DNA of 64,000 nucleotides from Pyropia haitanensis (lineage: Eukaryota > Rhodophyta > Bangiophyceae > Bangiales > Bangiaceae), in contig SDUX01000010.1 in the NCBI GenBank assembly GCA_008729055.1, positions 124,001 to 188,000 on the forward strand, given 5' to 3'. Both the position numbers and the translations under genes were made by a program. Below, piece after piece: positions 38,343 through 49,960 of this stretch. Below the pieces are notes generated by a model that saw only the letters and a program-made list of their open reading frames with translations, did not search any database and was not told the DNA's origin. The stretch's first letter is position 1; each line of letters begins with the position of its first letter.

Positions 38343-40302
38343 TCAGGCGCCCAGGCGGAGCAGGGCCTCCACGACCCACGCCTCGACACGGGCGCGCACC
38401 CCCCCCGCCCCCTCCCCCACTCCCGCCCGTCGGCACCACAGGGGCAGCCGCCGCCCCGCCCGCCGCAGCACCGCCCCCCCCACCCTTCCTCCAGGGCGCT
38501 CCTCCCAAAAGTCCACCCGCACCTCTGTGGCCCGCACGGTGAAGCGGAGGCCGCTCGCGTCGGCGGGGTAGAGGCGCAGCCGCGACGCGCCCGCCGCGGG
38601 CCGCGCCCACAGCTCGGGCGGCCGCCGCGCCGCGGCGTCCCCTCCCCCCTCCTCCACCCACACCCGTGCGGTGGCCGTGCCGTAGCGGTACGTGCCGGTC
38701 AGGCGGCCGAGCGCCGCCGCCGACAGGGCCACCACCACTGGGGGTGGGGGGGGAAGGGCGCCGCTGCCGCCGCCGCCGCCGAGCACCACACCCGGCTCCC
38801 ACTGGGGCGCGTCCATGGCGGCGGCCACCGCCACCGCCAGGTTCACCACCGCGGGGGACCGGGTGGAGCCGAGCACCCCCACCGCCACCCCCCGCCCGAC
38901 GTCGACCGACAGAAACGCGGAGGAGCCGTCGGTGGCACCCCCGTGGTAGAGCACCCCCGGCCGGCCCGGCGTGGCGCCGTGGCGGGAGTCTGCCCACCCG
39001 AGGCACTGCCGGTCCCGGCGGGTCGGGCCATACATGCGGACCGCCCTTCCGGTACGCCGGTACGTCTGGGCGGTGGCGGTGAGGCGCAGCGCGGACCGCA
39101 GCGCCGCCGCCTCGTCGTCCGCGACGCCGCTGCCGCCGCTGCCGCCGCGTGCGGCCGTGCCGTTCCGACCGGCGGCCGCGACGGTGGCCGCGGCGGCACC
39201 CGCGACACCCGCGGCCGGCGCCACCGCCGCGGTCAGCACAAACGAGGCAAACGCGGCCACGTCGGCGACAGAGGCGGCGACGGCGCCCGCCGCGGCGAGC
39301 GCGGTCGTGAGCACCAGCGGCGGCACCGGCTGCCCGTCGGGGTTGTGTGGGACCGCCTGGCCGGGCAGCGGCCGCCCCGCCGCGGCGCCGCGGGCGCCCG
39401 ACACGGCGGCGGTGGCCATGCGCAGCGGCCGAAAGACGCCGTGCCGGAGGGCCACCCCCACCGACGGCGCGCCCGTCGCGCGCGCGACGAGGTGGCCCAG
39501 CAGCCCGACGGCCAAGTTGGAATACACATACGCGGTGCCCGGCGGGTGACTAATCGGGGTGGCCGGCAGGTCGTTGTACAGCCGCCAAAGCGTGTAGGCG
39601 CGCATGTGCACGTTGCACTGAGAGGCGCTGACGGGCATGCGGGGGAGACCCGACGTGTGCGTCGCTAGGTGCCGGAGGGTGACGGCATCGCCGTGCGGCG
39701 GCGGGAGGCGTGACCAGACGGGGAGCAGCGTGTTGACGCGCGTGTCGAGCGTGAGCGTCCCCGACCCGACCGCCCGTGCGAGCAGCAGGGCCGTAAAGAC
39801 CTTGGTGATGGAGCCCAGCTCGTAGCGGGTGGTGTCGGTTGGCAGCGCCCCCGCGCCGCCACCACCGCTGCGCCGGGGGGAGCCCCCGGCGGCCGCGGCG
39901 GCGGCGGCCGCCGTCGGCTCGTCTCCGCCCCCCTCCCCCCCACCCCCTTCCCCCCTCACCGCCCCCGTGGTGCCAAAGTGGTAGGTCCGGGCGGCGGTCC
40001 CGCCGCCCGCGCTCCGCGTGACGACCACCACGGACAGGCCCGCCACGATGGGGGGCACCCCCGGGGTGGCCGCCACCAGCGGCGCTGCCAGCGCGGCCAC
40101 CGTCGCGTGGGCGGGCAGGAGGGGGGGGGGGCGCCGGGGGGGGGGGGGGGGGGGGGCGCCCCCACCGGCCGCGCGCCCCCGCCGCCACCGCGTCGAGCGC
40201 CGCGTCAATGGCGGAGGGGGGGGCGGCCAGGAGCACCGCCGCGGCTGTGGCCGCGACGGTGGCAGCGACCGCCACAAGGAGCCGCGGACGGGAGGCGTTC
40301 AT
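38343..40302 (-). CDS. secreted serine hydrolase of the beta-lactamase/penicillin-binding fold, one G-run frameshift
   Basis: Member of the serine beta-lactamase-like (PF00144) family. All three active-site elements are present in order: SITK (in ELGSITKVFTALLLA), the Tyr-x-Asn box YSN (YVYSNLAVGLLGHLV) and HGG (LYHGGATDGSSAF). Spacing fits class C/AmpH-like or LACTB-like enzymes, which act on peptides or esters rather than conferring drug resistance. The ATG at 40302 opens a hydrophobic signal peptide (MNASRPRLLVAVAATVAATA). The mature frame differs by one base and is reached within the G runs 40121-40131 and 40136-40156. A C-terminal beta-domain region (LTGTYRYGTATARVWVEE) follows the catalytic domain. 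Substrate unknown; secretory or vacuolar location inferred. Confidence 0.82.
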
Positions 40303-40864
40303 GATGGGGGGGGGGGGCGGGGGGGGTGGGGGGGGGGGGTGGACGCAATGGAAGGGGCAGGCGAGCAGAAGGATGGGTTCCGTGGATTGGAAAAGTCGCG
40401 CGAGGGTCGCCTGACTGCTTGGGCCCGCCCCGCCACCGGGTCTTTGACAGCCTGGACTGGCCCCGTCGCAGACAGCCCGACCCATGTGTTCGAGTTGCAC
40501 TGCCGTCCTTCACAAACATCCGAGAGAGGAGACGCACGCACGCAGACCGCCTCGGTATCCTTCCTCTTTCGGGCCGAGGTGCGCCCCCACATCTCCCGCC
40601 GCGCGGCGCCCCCCTTCCCCCCCCCTCTTGTCGCGGGCGCGGGCGCGCCTACGGGGTAACGGCCCACGGTGGAGAACGCCACCACGCCCTTTGCGCTCTC
40701 TCAGCTGCGTTCTGCCCCCACGGCCGGCGATGGAACGCCGGCAGCAAATTCCCCACACGCCCGTGGCGGGCGCACCCACTGCAACGGTCCTCTCCCTCGT
40801 CACGGGGAGGACGCAGCCCCGCAGGAAAGGCTTAAACGTTGGCGCGCCACGGCCTCTTACCTCT
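40303..40864. other. intergenic
   Basis: Promoter side of the hydrolase gene and 3' flank of the RRxS gene. It begins with several G runs (40304-40340) and has no convincing coding sequence. Confidence 0.45.
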
Positions 40865-41655
40865 TTATACAACGCGCGGCGGGAGCGGCGCCCAGTGCAC
40901 AAATGACCCTCCAAGGCAGTCCAAAAGCGCGTCAGCGGCTAGCAGCTCATGCGTGCACGCGCTCGTTGGCATCTTGCCACCCCCCCCCCCCCCCCGGAGG
41001 CGGCCGCCTCTGGCCACCGCCGCCGCCGCCCGCGCGCCGCGGGTGCGGCGCGCCGGCGGCGCCGGCGGGGCGGCCGCAGCCGCTGCCGCCGCGGCGGCCG
41101 CCGCGCGCGCGCGGCCCGCCGCGACGCCGCCCACCTCAATCGATGCGCGGCGGGCGCGGCCCGACGGCCCGCCCGCCCACGCGCGGACCTCTGTCTGCGT
41201 CGGCGCCCGGTCAAACGAGATGCGGCTGGCGCGGGGGGAGAGGTTGCCGCTGCCGCCGAGGCCGTCACCACCGGCAACATAGTCGTCGACGGCCAGCCGC
41301 GGTGGCGCGCGCCTACCGCCGCCGCCACCGCCGCCGCCGCCGGCCGCCACCGCCACCGCCGCCGGCCGGCCGTCGACAGACGACCGCCGGCCGCCGGCGG
41401 TGCGGTGCGGCGACGCGGCGGCCGCCCGCCGGTCGCTCGCGCGGTCCGACGCGGCGGCCGCCGCGGACGCGGTGACGGCCGCGACGGGCATCCGCGGGTG
41501 CGGGTTGTCGAGGGAGGACCGCCGCGGCCGCGACGGTGGCGGCGGCGGCTGCCGCCGTCGCCGCGTGTCGTCCACCGACGGGCGGCGGGGGCGGGCGTCA
41601 GCGGCCGTCGGCCGCCGCGGCCGGCCGCCATCCACCGACGCGCGGCGGGCGGGCA

Positions 41656-41698
<43 letters not shown>

Positions 41699-41791
41699 GC
41701 CTCCGCCGTTGCGCCGGTGGTGGCCGGGCACGTGGACGCCCGCTAGGGCGCTGCCGACGGCGTGAACAACGGAGAGGGGGAGGAGCAACAT
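40865..41791 (-). CDS. small Gly/Ala-rich protein with RRxS(V/L/I)D array and hydrophobic N-terminus
   Basis: Chosen start at 41791 lies in a CACCATG context and gives 308 residues. The N-terminus (MLLLPLSVVHAVGSALAG) could be a signal peptide or anchor. After a poly-Gly tract (CGC triplets 41656-41695), the chain carries repeated basic-directed Ser/Thr sites: RRASVDG, RRPTAAD, RRPSVDD, RRSSLDN, RRSSVDG, SRISFDR and RRASIEV. These match the RRxS consensus of PKA/AGC-type kinases and partly 14-3-3 sites. The C-terminus (ACTHELLAADALLDCL) is more ordinary. No family recognised. The array survives in one frame without frameshifts, which supports a real gene, but no homolog is known to me. Confidence 0.5.
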
Positions 41792-44517
41792 GGTGAGCAA
41801 CCGCCACGGGCAGGGAGATGGGGGGGGGGGTGGGGGCGCGATAAAGCCGCTGCGGGCTGGTGATTGTGACACCAGAGGGGGAACAGGGGGGCGGACCGCA
41901 AGGGGGTGGGCTCGGAAGGGGGAGAGGCGACGATCGGCGCGCAAGGCGGCTACCGGCAGATGATCGGCCGGCGGCAGGAGGGGGGACGGAAGTGGTGTGG
42001 CGTTGCGGCGCGAGCGTCGTCGAGTGCGGGCGGCGCACGGGGGGCTTTGAAGGGACTCGGGCACACAGTTCAGCGCCCGCGCCGGCCTACCCCAGACCCT
42101 GCGCTCCCCAGCCGGGCGGGCCCCCCGGTCGGGATTCTCCGGCCCCCCTCCGTGGCGCTCCGACACGGTTTTGCGGGACCCGCTCGGTGTCCAATCTCCG
42201 GGCCATTGAAGGGACACTGCACAGTGCGCGCCGCCTCGCGTCACGAGAAGACGGAATCCGGGCGGTGGCGGATTCCGTGGCGTCGCCCAACACCTGGCGC
42301 GGACGCGCCGCCGCCGTCGGTGTCCCTTCCAAACCTGGCAGGAGCGGAGGTGGGGCGGAGGCAAGGAGAGCGCTGTGGTGGCCTGTGGCGGGAAGGCGCG
42401 TGGCGACCCTGCCAGTTGGTGGCCCCCCGCGCGGGGCCACGCGCACACGGCGGTGCGCTGTCTGTCCGTGGCACGGCGCTAGAGTGGATACGCTGCTGAC
42501 GTTGGCCAACCCGCCGTTTACAGCTGTGCTGGCGCAAATGGATGATGGGGGAGCCGTCCACAGCGCCTGTCCTACAGTACAGCGAGGCCCCCGTGATCGG
42601 CGGGCGCTTGTGTCTCGCTCTTGTTGCGAGCGGGAAGTGGGCAAACGCGGCACTCGCGTGCCGCGGCCTCAGCCTCGTGGACGCGGCGAGACGCGAGCGT
42701 AGCGGCCTACGGTGGCACCGGCGGCGGAGGCGTCAGCAGAGGCGCGCCGCCCGAGGCGTTTGCTCACAGCGTCGGCGGTCGTACACGGTGTACCCACATC
42801 GACCCGCCTGCGCACCCCAACCGTGCAGTTGTGGTCTCACTCTGGGGAGCGGAAGGACGTCCGCCCCGGCCCCCTACCGCCTCATCGTGAGTTTCTTGCA
42901 TGTGGTGACGTGCGCACCCTGTCAATCAGCTTGCTGCGGCCGAGCTCTTTTGCCACCGCACTGGAGTACCGGCCGCCTCTGCTATTGTTTCTCTCATCCC
43001 CCGCTTACCATTTTTTGTTCCTGTTTCTCTTGTTTGGATGCTGCTCGCTCTCATTCCCCGCATGCCATGCCCTCCCACAGCGATCTAGCACACCTTGCCG
43101 TGTGGGTGGAAACGGTGCTCGCCAATGGGGTCACAGCGGCGGCCCTTTAGGCAACAGACAGCCGAAAACGACAGTGGTCAACGAGGAGCGGGGGGAGACG
43201 GGAGGAGCGGCGGTACTGCTGATTCTCCCCCCGTAGCACGCATCCCCGCCTGGCGGCAGCCCTCCCGTGGCGGCACACGGTTGAATATATTGTTGACGGC
43301 TGGGCGGGGGCGGCGCTCTAGCGAGTCATGTGCAGCAGCCGCCCTCGTCCGTAAGACCCGCACCCCGTCGGTGGCCATCCGACGCCGCACCATCCAGCGC
43401 CGCGGTCGCGGCGCCCACGCCTGTGGCCGCTACGTGCGGCGGGACCCCGCCGCAGCCGTCACGGCGGCTGCCATCTACAGCCGCCGCGGCCGCTTTGCTC
43501 AACGCGTTTACCTCCGATCGCGGGCATCGCTCAGCCCATGCGACCACCTCCGACGCTGTCGCTACCGCTGGCGACACGTTCGCAGCTGAGAGAGCTCGCG
43601 ACGTCAAGAGGCGGCTGTGTGCCGCCGGCGGACGTTGCGGCGGCAGGGCTCCAGCGCTTGAGACGGGTGGCAACCGTGAGGAGAACCAACACTGTAGGCA
43701 GGCGAGGGAGGGGCGCCGCCCGCATGAAGTGGGCCATACCACACACGGGCTGACTCTCCCCTCCCCTCTTCGGCCGCCATCGCTCTCTCCCCCTCACTGC
43801 AGCTTGTTTCACCTTCCGTCATCCACCACCCTGACCCCTGACCACCTCTCGTGACTTGCGGCCTGGACGACGTGGCGAGATGGCCTCTTTTCTCTATCCA
43901 CACTGCCCTCCTTCCACTTCCCTTTCCACCCCCACCGCCCGGGGAGCAGCGGATTAGCAGCTGCTGCAGGGACAGCGAACGGTGCGGGCAGCCGGCACAC
44001 TGCCGCGGTTTGTTTGGTGGGTGCAGCTGCCGTCGCCCTGGTGCCCGGCTGGTGCCGTTGTGTGCATTGATGCTGAAGGCAACTTGTCCGGGTCGAACGC
44101 GGGTCGAACGACTGCCCCGTAGCAAAGAAGAGGGCGGGGAGGTGTTGCCACAGGCAACTGGCTGCTCGCGTGTGCGAGGCCCCCAGCTCGTTGGGATGCA
44201 TTGATCCTACGGGCCAATCAGATGCAGCCTCCAACAAAATCTCCCAGCAGAGATTGGGATCCCCACAAGCCGGTTGCCCCGGATCAATGCCGCGCGCGGC
44301 ACGCGAGGTCCCCTCGACAATTTCGCTGACCTGCTCGCCACGCAGGCCGACCTGGTCGGAAACGCCGCCGTCCCTCCGCCGTCGCTACAATCCCCCACCC
44401 CCCCCCCCCCCCGCACCTACCCCTCCCTCCGTCAGCGTCGGCACGTCACGCCGCGACGCCACCTGAACCCCCCCTACGCACCCGCCTCGTCCCGGCCGCC
44501 CGCCTCTCGCTCACGCC
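41792..44517. other. 2.7-kb stretch without a supported gene
   Basis: Several short open frames exist on both strands but none shows domain-like sequence, conserved motifs or a clean start. Composition is less GC-biased than that of the coding neighbours. A pyrimidine tract followed by CCCACAG near 43060-43080 looks like a splice acceptor but cannot be tied to an exon. It could hold a non-coding transcript or an unrecognised spliced gene. Confidence 0.4.
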
Positions 44518-44726
44518 ATGGCGGCGGTCTCTGTCGCCGCCGCCCCGCTGCGGCGGCTGGCCATTGCCTTTGCCGGGCGTCGCGGCGTCGCCACCGGGTC
44601 GCGGTCGGCGGGGGCAGGGGTGTGGCGGCCGCCACCGCGGCGGCTGGTCACCCCCTCACCCCTGGCGTCCGCCGCGGGCGTGGCCGCGTGTGGGTGCGGC
44701 GCCGGGGGGGGCGCCGCCGTCGCCGC

Positions 44727-44778
<52 letters not shown>

Positions 44779-46337
44779 GCCGCTGCCGCCGCCACCGCGG
44801 CGGGCCGTTTGGCGCCCGCGAGCGCCCGCGGGATGGCGTCCCTGCTGTCCGCGTCCCGCCCCGTGGCGGCGGCGGTGGCGACGGCGGCGGGCCCGGCGCT
44901 GGTCGGCGGCGGCGGCCGGGGACGTCGCGGCGCGGCGCCGGGGGGGCGGGGGCGGGCGAGCGGGGAGCGGCGGCGGCGACGGCGGCGGCTGGCGGCGGCG
45001 GCGACGACGATGGTGGCATCGACGACCTGTTTGAAAACAACCGCCACTGGGCGGCGGCGATGCGCGCCAGCGACAGCGACTGCTTTCGCAAGCTGTCCGC
45101 GCTCCAGCGGCCAAAGTACCTGTGGATTGGGTGTGCGTTTGGGGGCGGCCAGGATGGGGGGGGGTGGGTGAGCGGTTGCTGCGGAGGGTGGGGGTGGGGG
45201 GGGGGGGAGGGTTGGTGTCGGTGCTTCCCCGGCGGCTGCGTACGACAGCGGCGGTGGCGCCACGGCGCAAGAGGGCGAGAGGCCCATCGAGGGCGGAGAC
45301 CCACGACGGAGACTGACCGCGCGGACGGTCGCCAAGGTGTGGCCGGCACCCCACCCGCGTCTGCGTGCGTGCGGTATTTTTTTCTTGCGGCGGTGGGTTC
45401 ATCCGTCTGGTCTTTCCTCGTTCACGCCGGTGACCCGCAGGCTCTGACTCGCGGGTCCCCGCCAACGTCATTGTGGACCTCCCGCCGGGCGCGGTGTTTG
45501 TGCACCGCAACATTGCCAATGTGGTCACGCACACGGTGCGTCTGGCTTGGGGTGGGAGGAGGGGGTGGCAGCGCGTTTTCTCCTGATGGGAGTGAGGGTG
45601 GCTGTGGCGTGCCGATGCGCGCCACTGGCTGTGACACCGCCGCAATCCTCATGAGCGGCCGTCGTGGGCGCACCGATGCGCGGTTGCTGCGACGCTTCTT
45701 TCTGACTCCCCCGCCACCGGCGCCGGAAATGCTGTCGCGGCTCCACCCGCGCGGTGTTCTCGTTTGGCTATCTTTTTCACCAATGTGCGACTGCCTGTTC
45801 CCCCCCCTTCGTGCTTGCTCTTGTTCCTTGTCATTGGCAATCCTGGTGCCCGCCCCCCCCCCTCGGTTCCCCCTCCTTGTTCCCTCTTAGGATCTCAACT
45901 GTCTGTCGGTCATTGAGTTTGCCGTCTCCATCCTTCGTGTCCGCCACATCCTCGTGGTCGGCCACGACGCGTGCTCGGGCGTCACCGCCGCCCTCCACCC
46001 GCCCGGCCACGGCGCGCTGCTCGACGCGTGGCTCCGCCACGTCCGCGACGTGCGCGTGCGGGCGGCCGCAGAGCTGGCCGCCCTCCCCGACGACGCCGCC
46101 CGGGTGGACCGGCTGGTGGAGCTCAACGTCGCGGCGGGGGTGGCCAACGTGGCCGCCACGGGGGCGGTGCAGGCCGCGTGGGCGCGCGGCGACAACCTCA
46201 CCGTCCACGGGTGGGTGTACAAGCTGGGCGACGGGCTGCTGCGGGACCTGGGCGTCAGCGTCGGGGGCGTCAAGGGGGTGGGCGAGGCGTACCGGATGGG
46301 GCCGGCAGCCGACGGCGGGCGCGCCAAGGGCGGGTAG
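44518..46337 (+). CDS. beta-carbonic anhydrase, three exons, N-terminal targeting peptide
   Basis: Interconverts CO2 and bicarbonate. Exon 1 is 44518-45132, exon 2 45441-45535, exon 3 45891-46337. Both introns (308 and 355 bases) start GTGCGT and end CAG or TAG, and splicing restores the family signature C-S-D-S-R across the first junction. Zinc ligands are the Cys of CSDSR and His and Cys of GHDACSGV. The Asp-Arg dyad is intact. Other landmarks are [25 protein letters not shown] and [13 protein letters not shown]. The N-terminus ([20 protein letters not shown]) is Ala/Arg-rich like a mitochondrial or plastid targeting peptide and lies in another frame from the catalytic part; the frames join at the G7 run 44940-44946. 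Organelle cannot be decided. Confidence 0.88.
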
Positions 46338-46766
46338 CGCACCCGGCGGGTGGTGGCGGCACCGCAACGCACGGCGCCAGCGCAGACGCGACCGGTGCTC
46401 ACCGGGGCGGGGGGGGGCGGCGGGGCTCCCGTCTGGGCGTGGCTCCCCCCCCGGTGAGGGAGCCCAAGACGAAAACGGAAAAAGCATTGACACAGCTGCA
46501 CACTCGAGGAACCGACGGGCCAGGGGAGCTCGGACAGTGCACGTCACCCGCGCGGCCTTCCTCGCACAAAGCACAACAATGAAACAAACAAAAAAAAAAA
46601 GACCATGAGCGGAACAGACCGTCCGGGGCATCCCGCTCATCAACCCCACACCACCGGCATACCACCCGCACACCACACCTACGCTACCCACCCCCGCACG
46701 TCTCATCGCCTGTGCACGCGCTGCGGGGGGGGTGGTGCCGCGGCAGCCCGGCGGGCGGCCGCCGGC
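46338..46766. other. intergenic between convergent carbonic anhydrase and HARE-HTH genes
   Basis: 3' flanks of two convergent genes, with an A10 run at 46591-46600 and ACACC-rich sequence to 46700. No gene seen. Confidence 0.45.
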
Positions 46767-47859
46767 TCAGCCGCGCCCCTTTGGGTCGTACTCGAGCTGC
46801 CCCCGCTGCGAGTTGAAAAACGTGCACGGGATCTCCCCCGAGCGCACCTTGCTCCGCTGCAGCGACAGCATCGTCGCGAGCGAGTTTTTCGGCTTCTTGC
46901 TCTTGGACGCGTACATGCCCTCTGCAATCGCCACGTCCATCACCTCGGCGGCGGTCATGGGGCGGAGCTCCCGGGAGAGCACAATCTCGGCGGCCTGCAG
47001 GAGCGACAGCCGCCCGCCCCCGCGCTGCGGCGACGCCGCGTCGTCGGCCGCGTCATCGGGAGCCACCCGCTTGCGCCGCCTCGCCGCCGCCGCCGCCGAC
47101 CGGGGGGTGGCCGCGGCGGGCGCGTCCCGCTCGTCGGCCACGACGGCGGCGGTCGCGGCGGCGGCGGCGGCGGCGGCGGCCCGCCGCGGGCGCTTGGACG
47201 CGGACGCGCCCGTGGCGGCGCGCGGCGGTGAGCCGCCCGCCGCCGGCCCGTCGGCCCGCCGGCCAGGCCGGCCCGCCCGGGGGCGGCCGCTGGGCGTGGC
47301 GGCCGCGTCTGGGGGCGCACCCGCGGCGGCCGCCGTGGCCGGCGGCTGCCGCCGCCGCGGCGGCGACGCGGTGGCGGCCTCGGCGCCGCCGACTCTGTCG
47401 GCGGCCGCGGCGGCGGCGGCCGACCGCCAGTCCGACGCGGCGCCGCCGGCGCGGCGGCCGACACCGTCGGCCGCCGCCCGCCGCGGGCCGTTGGCGGCCG
47501 CCGCCCGCCCCGCCGTGTCGCCAAGCCGCCCGGCGTCGGCAGAGCCGCCGCTGTGTGCGGGGCCGTCGGCGGCCTTGGCGTGGCGGCCCCGAGGGTGGTG
47601 CGGATGGCCGTCGCCGTCAGCGCCGTGGCCGTGGTGCTGGCCGCGGCGGCCACCATCCACGGCGGCCGCGCCGGGACTGGCGGCCGCCGCCTCGTCGGCG
47701 GCGGGTCGGCGCTTGGCGCGCTTGGCGCCGGCGTGCCGCCCGTCGACGCCGCCGCCACGCGGGTCCGCCGCGTCGTGCCGCCGGTGGGCGTGGTGCCCCC
47801 GCTCCGAGTGCCCCGCGCCGCGGTCGGCGTCCCCCCCCCTCCCGCCCCCACCGCCGACG

Positions 47860-47918
<59 letters not shown>

Positions 47919-48834
47919 TGCCTCCCCCCGCCGACGCCACCGCCACGGTCCCGCCTGCCGCCGCTGCCGCCGCCGTGCTCCCGCGCGGGCCGCTCCCCCC
48001 GCTCCTTGCGCTTCTTCTTTCGCCGCTCCCCGCCGTCCGCCCCGCCGGCGGCAGCGGCGTCGCGGCGCTTGCGCTTTCGCCGCCGCCGCTCGGCCGCGGC
48101 GGCGGCGGCGGCGGCCGCCGCCGCCGCTGCCGCCAGCTGCGCCTCGTCGGCGGCGCGGCGGGTGGCGGCGGCGACGCGGCGCTGGGTGTCGACGGCCACC
48201 CACAGGCGGGCGGCGTTGGCGACGGCCGCCCGCACGGCGGCGGCCTCCGCCTCGTCCTCTGACTCGCCAAAGATGGCGACCGCGTCGCGGGGGTCCACCC
48301 CGCTGGACACGGCCAGGGGGGGGAGCGCCGTCGCAGGGGAAGGGGGAGCAGCGGGGGGGGGTGCCTCCGTTGGGGGGGGGGGGGGGACGGCACAGGGGGG
48401 GGGGGAGCGGCCGCGCCCGCGTCGCCGCCGCTGCCGCTGCCCGCCGGCGCCTCCCCAGCCGCAGCCGCCCCCTCGACCGCATCCGCCAGCAGCTGAACGG
48501 CGGGGGGGGGGGCCGCCGCGCCCGCATCGCCGCCGCTGCCGCTGCCCGCCGGCGCCTCCCCAGCCGACGCCGCCCCCTCGACCGCAGCCGCCAGCAGCTG
48601 AACGGCGCGGGGGGGAGCCGCCGCGCCCGCGTCGCCGCCGCTGCCGCTGCCCGCCGGCGCCTCGGCGGCCGCCGCCACCCCCGTCACCGCATCCGCCGGC
48701 ACGGGGGAAGCGGCGGCCAGAGCACCGGCCGCGCCGCCGCCGCGGCCGCCGCCGCGGCCGCCGCCGCGACCGCGGCCGCGGCCACGACCGGGACCGCGGC
48801 CGCGGCCACGGCCACGGCCGCGGCCGACGACCAT
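46767..48834 (-). CDS. nuclear HARE-HTH domain protein with Gly-Arg N-terminus, G-run frameshifts
   Basis: From ATG 48834 the protein starts with a GR/GRG tract (VVGRGRGRGRGRGPGRGRGR), an RGG/AT-hook-like nucleic-acid binding segment. Next come two full copies and one partial copy of a 35-residue unit (GGDAGAAAPPPAVQLLADAV...). A segment with VDPRDAVAIFGESEDEAEAA and a Lys/Arg stretch (RRRRKRKRRD; ERRKKKRKERG) resembling nuclear localisation signals follows. After a long disordered part, the C-terminal ~80 residues (LSLLQAAEIVLSRELRPMTA ... ATMLSLQRSKVRSG) fit the HARE-HTH winged-helix domain of chromatin factors (HB1, ASXL). Frames change at G runs 48372-48386/48395-48405 and near 47831-47839. 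It is probably a chromatin-associated regulator. The domain call is good; the exact joined protein is not fixed. Confidence 0.65.
48410..48730 (-). repeat. 105-base direct repeats encoding 35-residue units
   Basis: The word CGCCGCCGCTGCCGCTGCCC recurs at exact 105-base spacing (starts near 48423, 48528 and 48633), in frame with the HARE-HTH gene. Sequence identity between copies is high, so duplication is recent. Confidence 0.85.
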
Positions 48835-49960
48835 GGTGCGGGCGGCCACGCCAGGTGCGGGGCGGGCGGTCGGCCCGCGGCGGAGCCGCGTCGGGTGGCG
48901 CGCCGCCAGGGCGGGCGGCAGCGCCAACGCACAGCCCCCGCCGACGCTGGCGGTGCGCGTCACGTGGGCGCGGGGGGGGCGCGGCCAAGTGGGCGCGCCC
49001 AGACCCTAGCAGCGCGCGCCCCGCGTCGGCCGCGCGGCGGCCGCGCCGCCGCGCGCGTCGGCCGCCGCACACACCCCAGCGCGGCGCGCACGCCCCCCAC
49101 GCGCGCACCGCCCACCCACACAGCAGCGGCGCAACAAAAAACGTTGCCGCGCGGGCCGCTCCCGCCTCGAGCGTGCGCCGTCGCAGCCGCGCGCGGCAGG
49201 GCGGGCGGCGGCCGGGCGGCGGTGGGTGGGACGCTGGGCGGGAGGGGGGTAGGGGGGGGGGGGGGGGGGGGGGTGGAGCGGGGGGGGGGGGAGCGGGGGG
49301 GGGGGGGGTGCGCCGCGGCCGCGGCTGCCGCCGCCTTTGGCGCGCGCCACCCGCCGCGCCGGCCGGTTTGCGCGCCAACGGCGGTTGGCGCGCACCGCGA
49401 CCGTGCCGCGGGTGGCGGCGGCCGCGCCGCCGCGCGGTTCCGCGCACGCCAAGTGGGAATTGGCCGGAGGAGATCCCGCGGAATTCCCCCGCGTCGGCGC
49501 GGGCCGCGGCCGTGCCGACGGGCGCGTCGGCACTGCGGCTCGGGCCGGTCCCCGACGCGGGGGTACGACCGGCCGCCGGCAGAGCAGGGGCGGCGGGCCG
49601 GCGCGGGGTGTCGCGTCGCCGCCTCTGGGTGCGGCGGTCACCAGCGGCGTCCGTGTTTGTCGTCATCTGCTGTCTTTTTCCCTCGCACCCCCGGTCGGGT
49701 GCCCCAACAGCGCCGTTGCGGCGCGCCGGCGCCACCACCCCCACCGTACTCAGCCGCATCCGCACCCGCACCCGCACCCGCACCCGCACCCGCACCCGCA
49801 CCCGCACCCGCTCCCGAGGCGTCCCAACAGACCGCTCGGCGCTGGCGTGGGGGACCCGGCCGATGGTGGACCCGCTCGCGGCGCCCGACCGCCCCGCCAG
49901 CCCTCACCGCCACAGCGTCAGCAGCAGCCACTCCGTCCCCTTGCCCCCCCCCCCCTCCCC
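48835..49960. other. intergenic, G-run and hexanucleotide-rich
   Basis: Upstream of the HARE-HTH gene. Contains a cluster of long G runs (49240-49310) and a (CGCACC)n array of about eight copies at 49761-49812. No supported gene. A pyrimidine-rich stretch near 49660-49690 could be the leader of a plus-strand transcript. Confidence 0.5.
49761..49812 (+). repeat. (CGCACC)n hexanucleotide repeat
   Basis: Just over eight consecutive copies, without interruption. Confidence 0.9.

Noticed and set aside
38343..40302. antibiotic-resistance beta-lactamase
   Set aside because: The fold is shared by many hydrolases; intronless, host-like codon use and eukaryotic context give no reason to assume resistance.
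42542..43150. 202-residue plus-strand frame in the gene-poor gap
   Set aside because: No motif, irregular Cys/Arg/Ser composition, no good start context.
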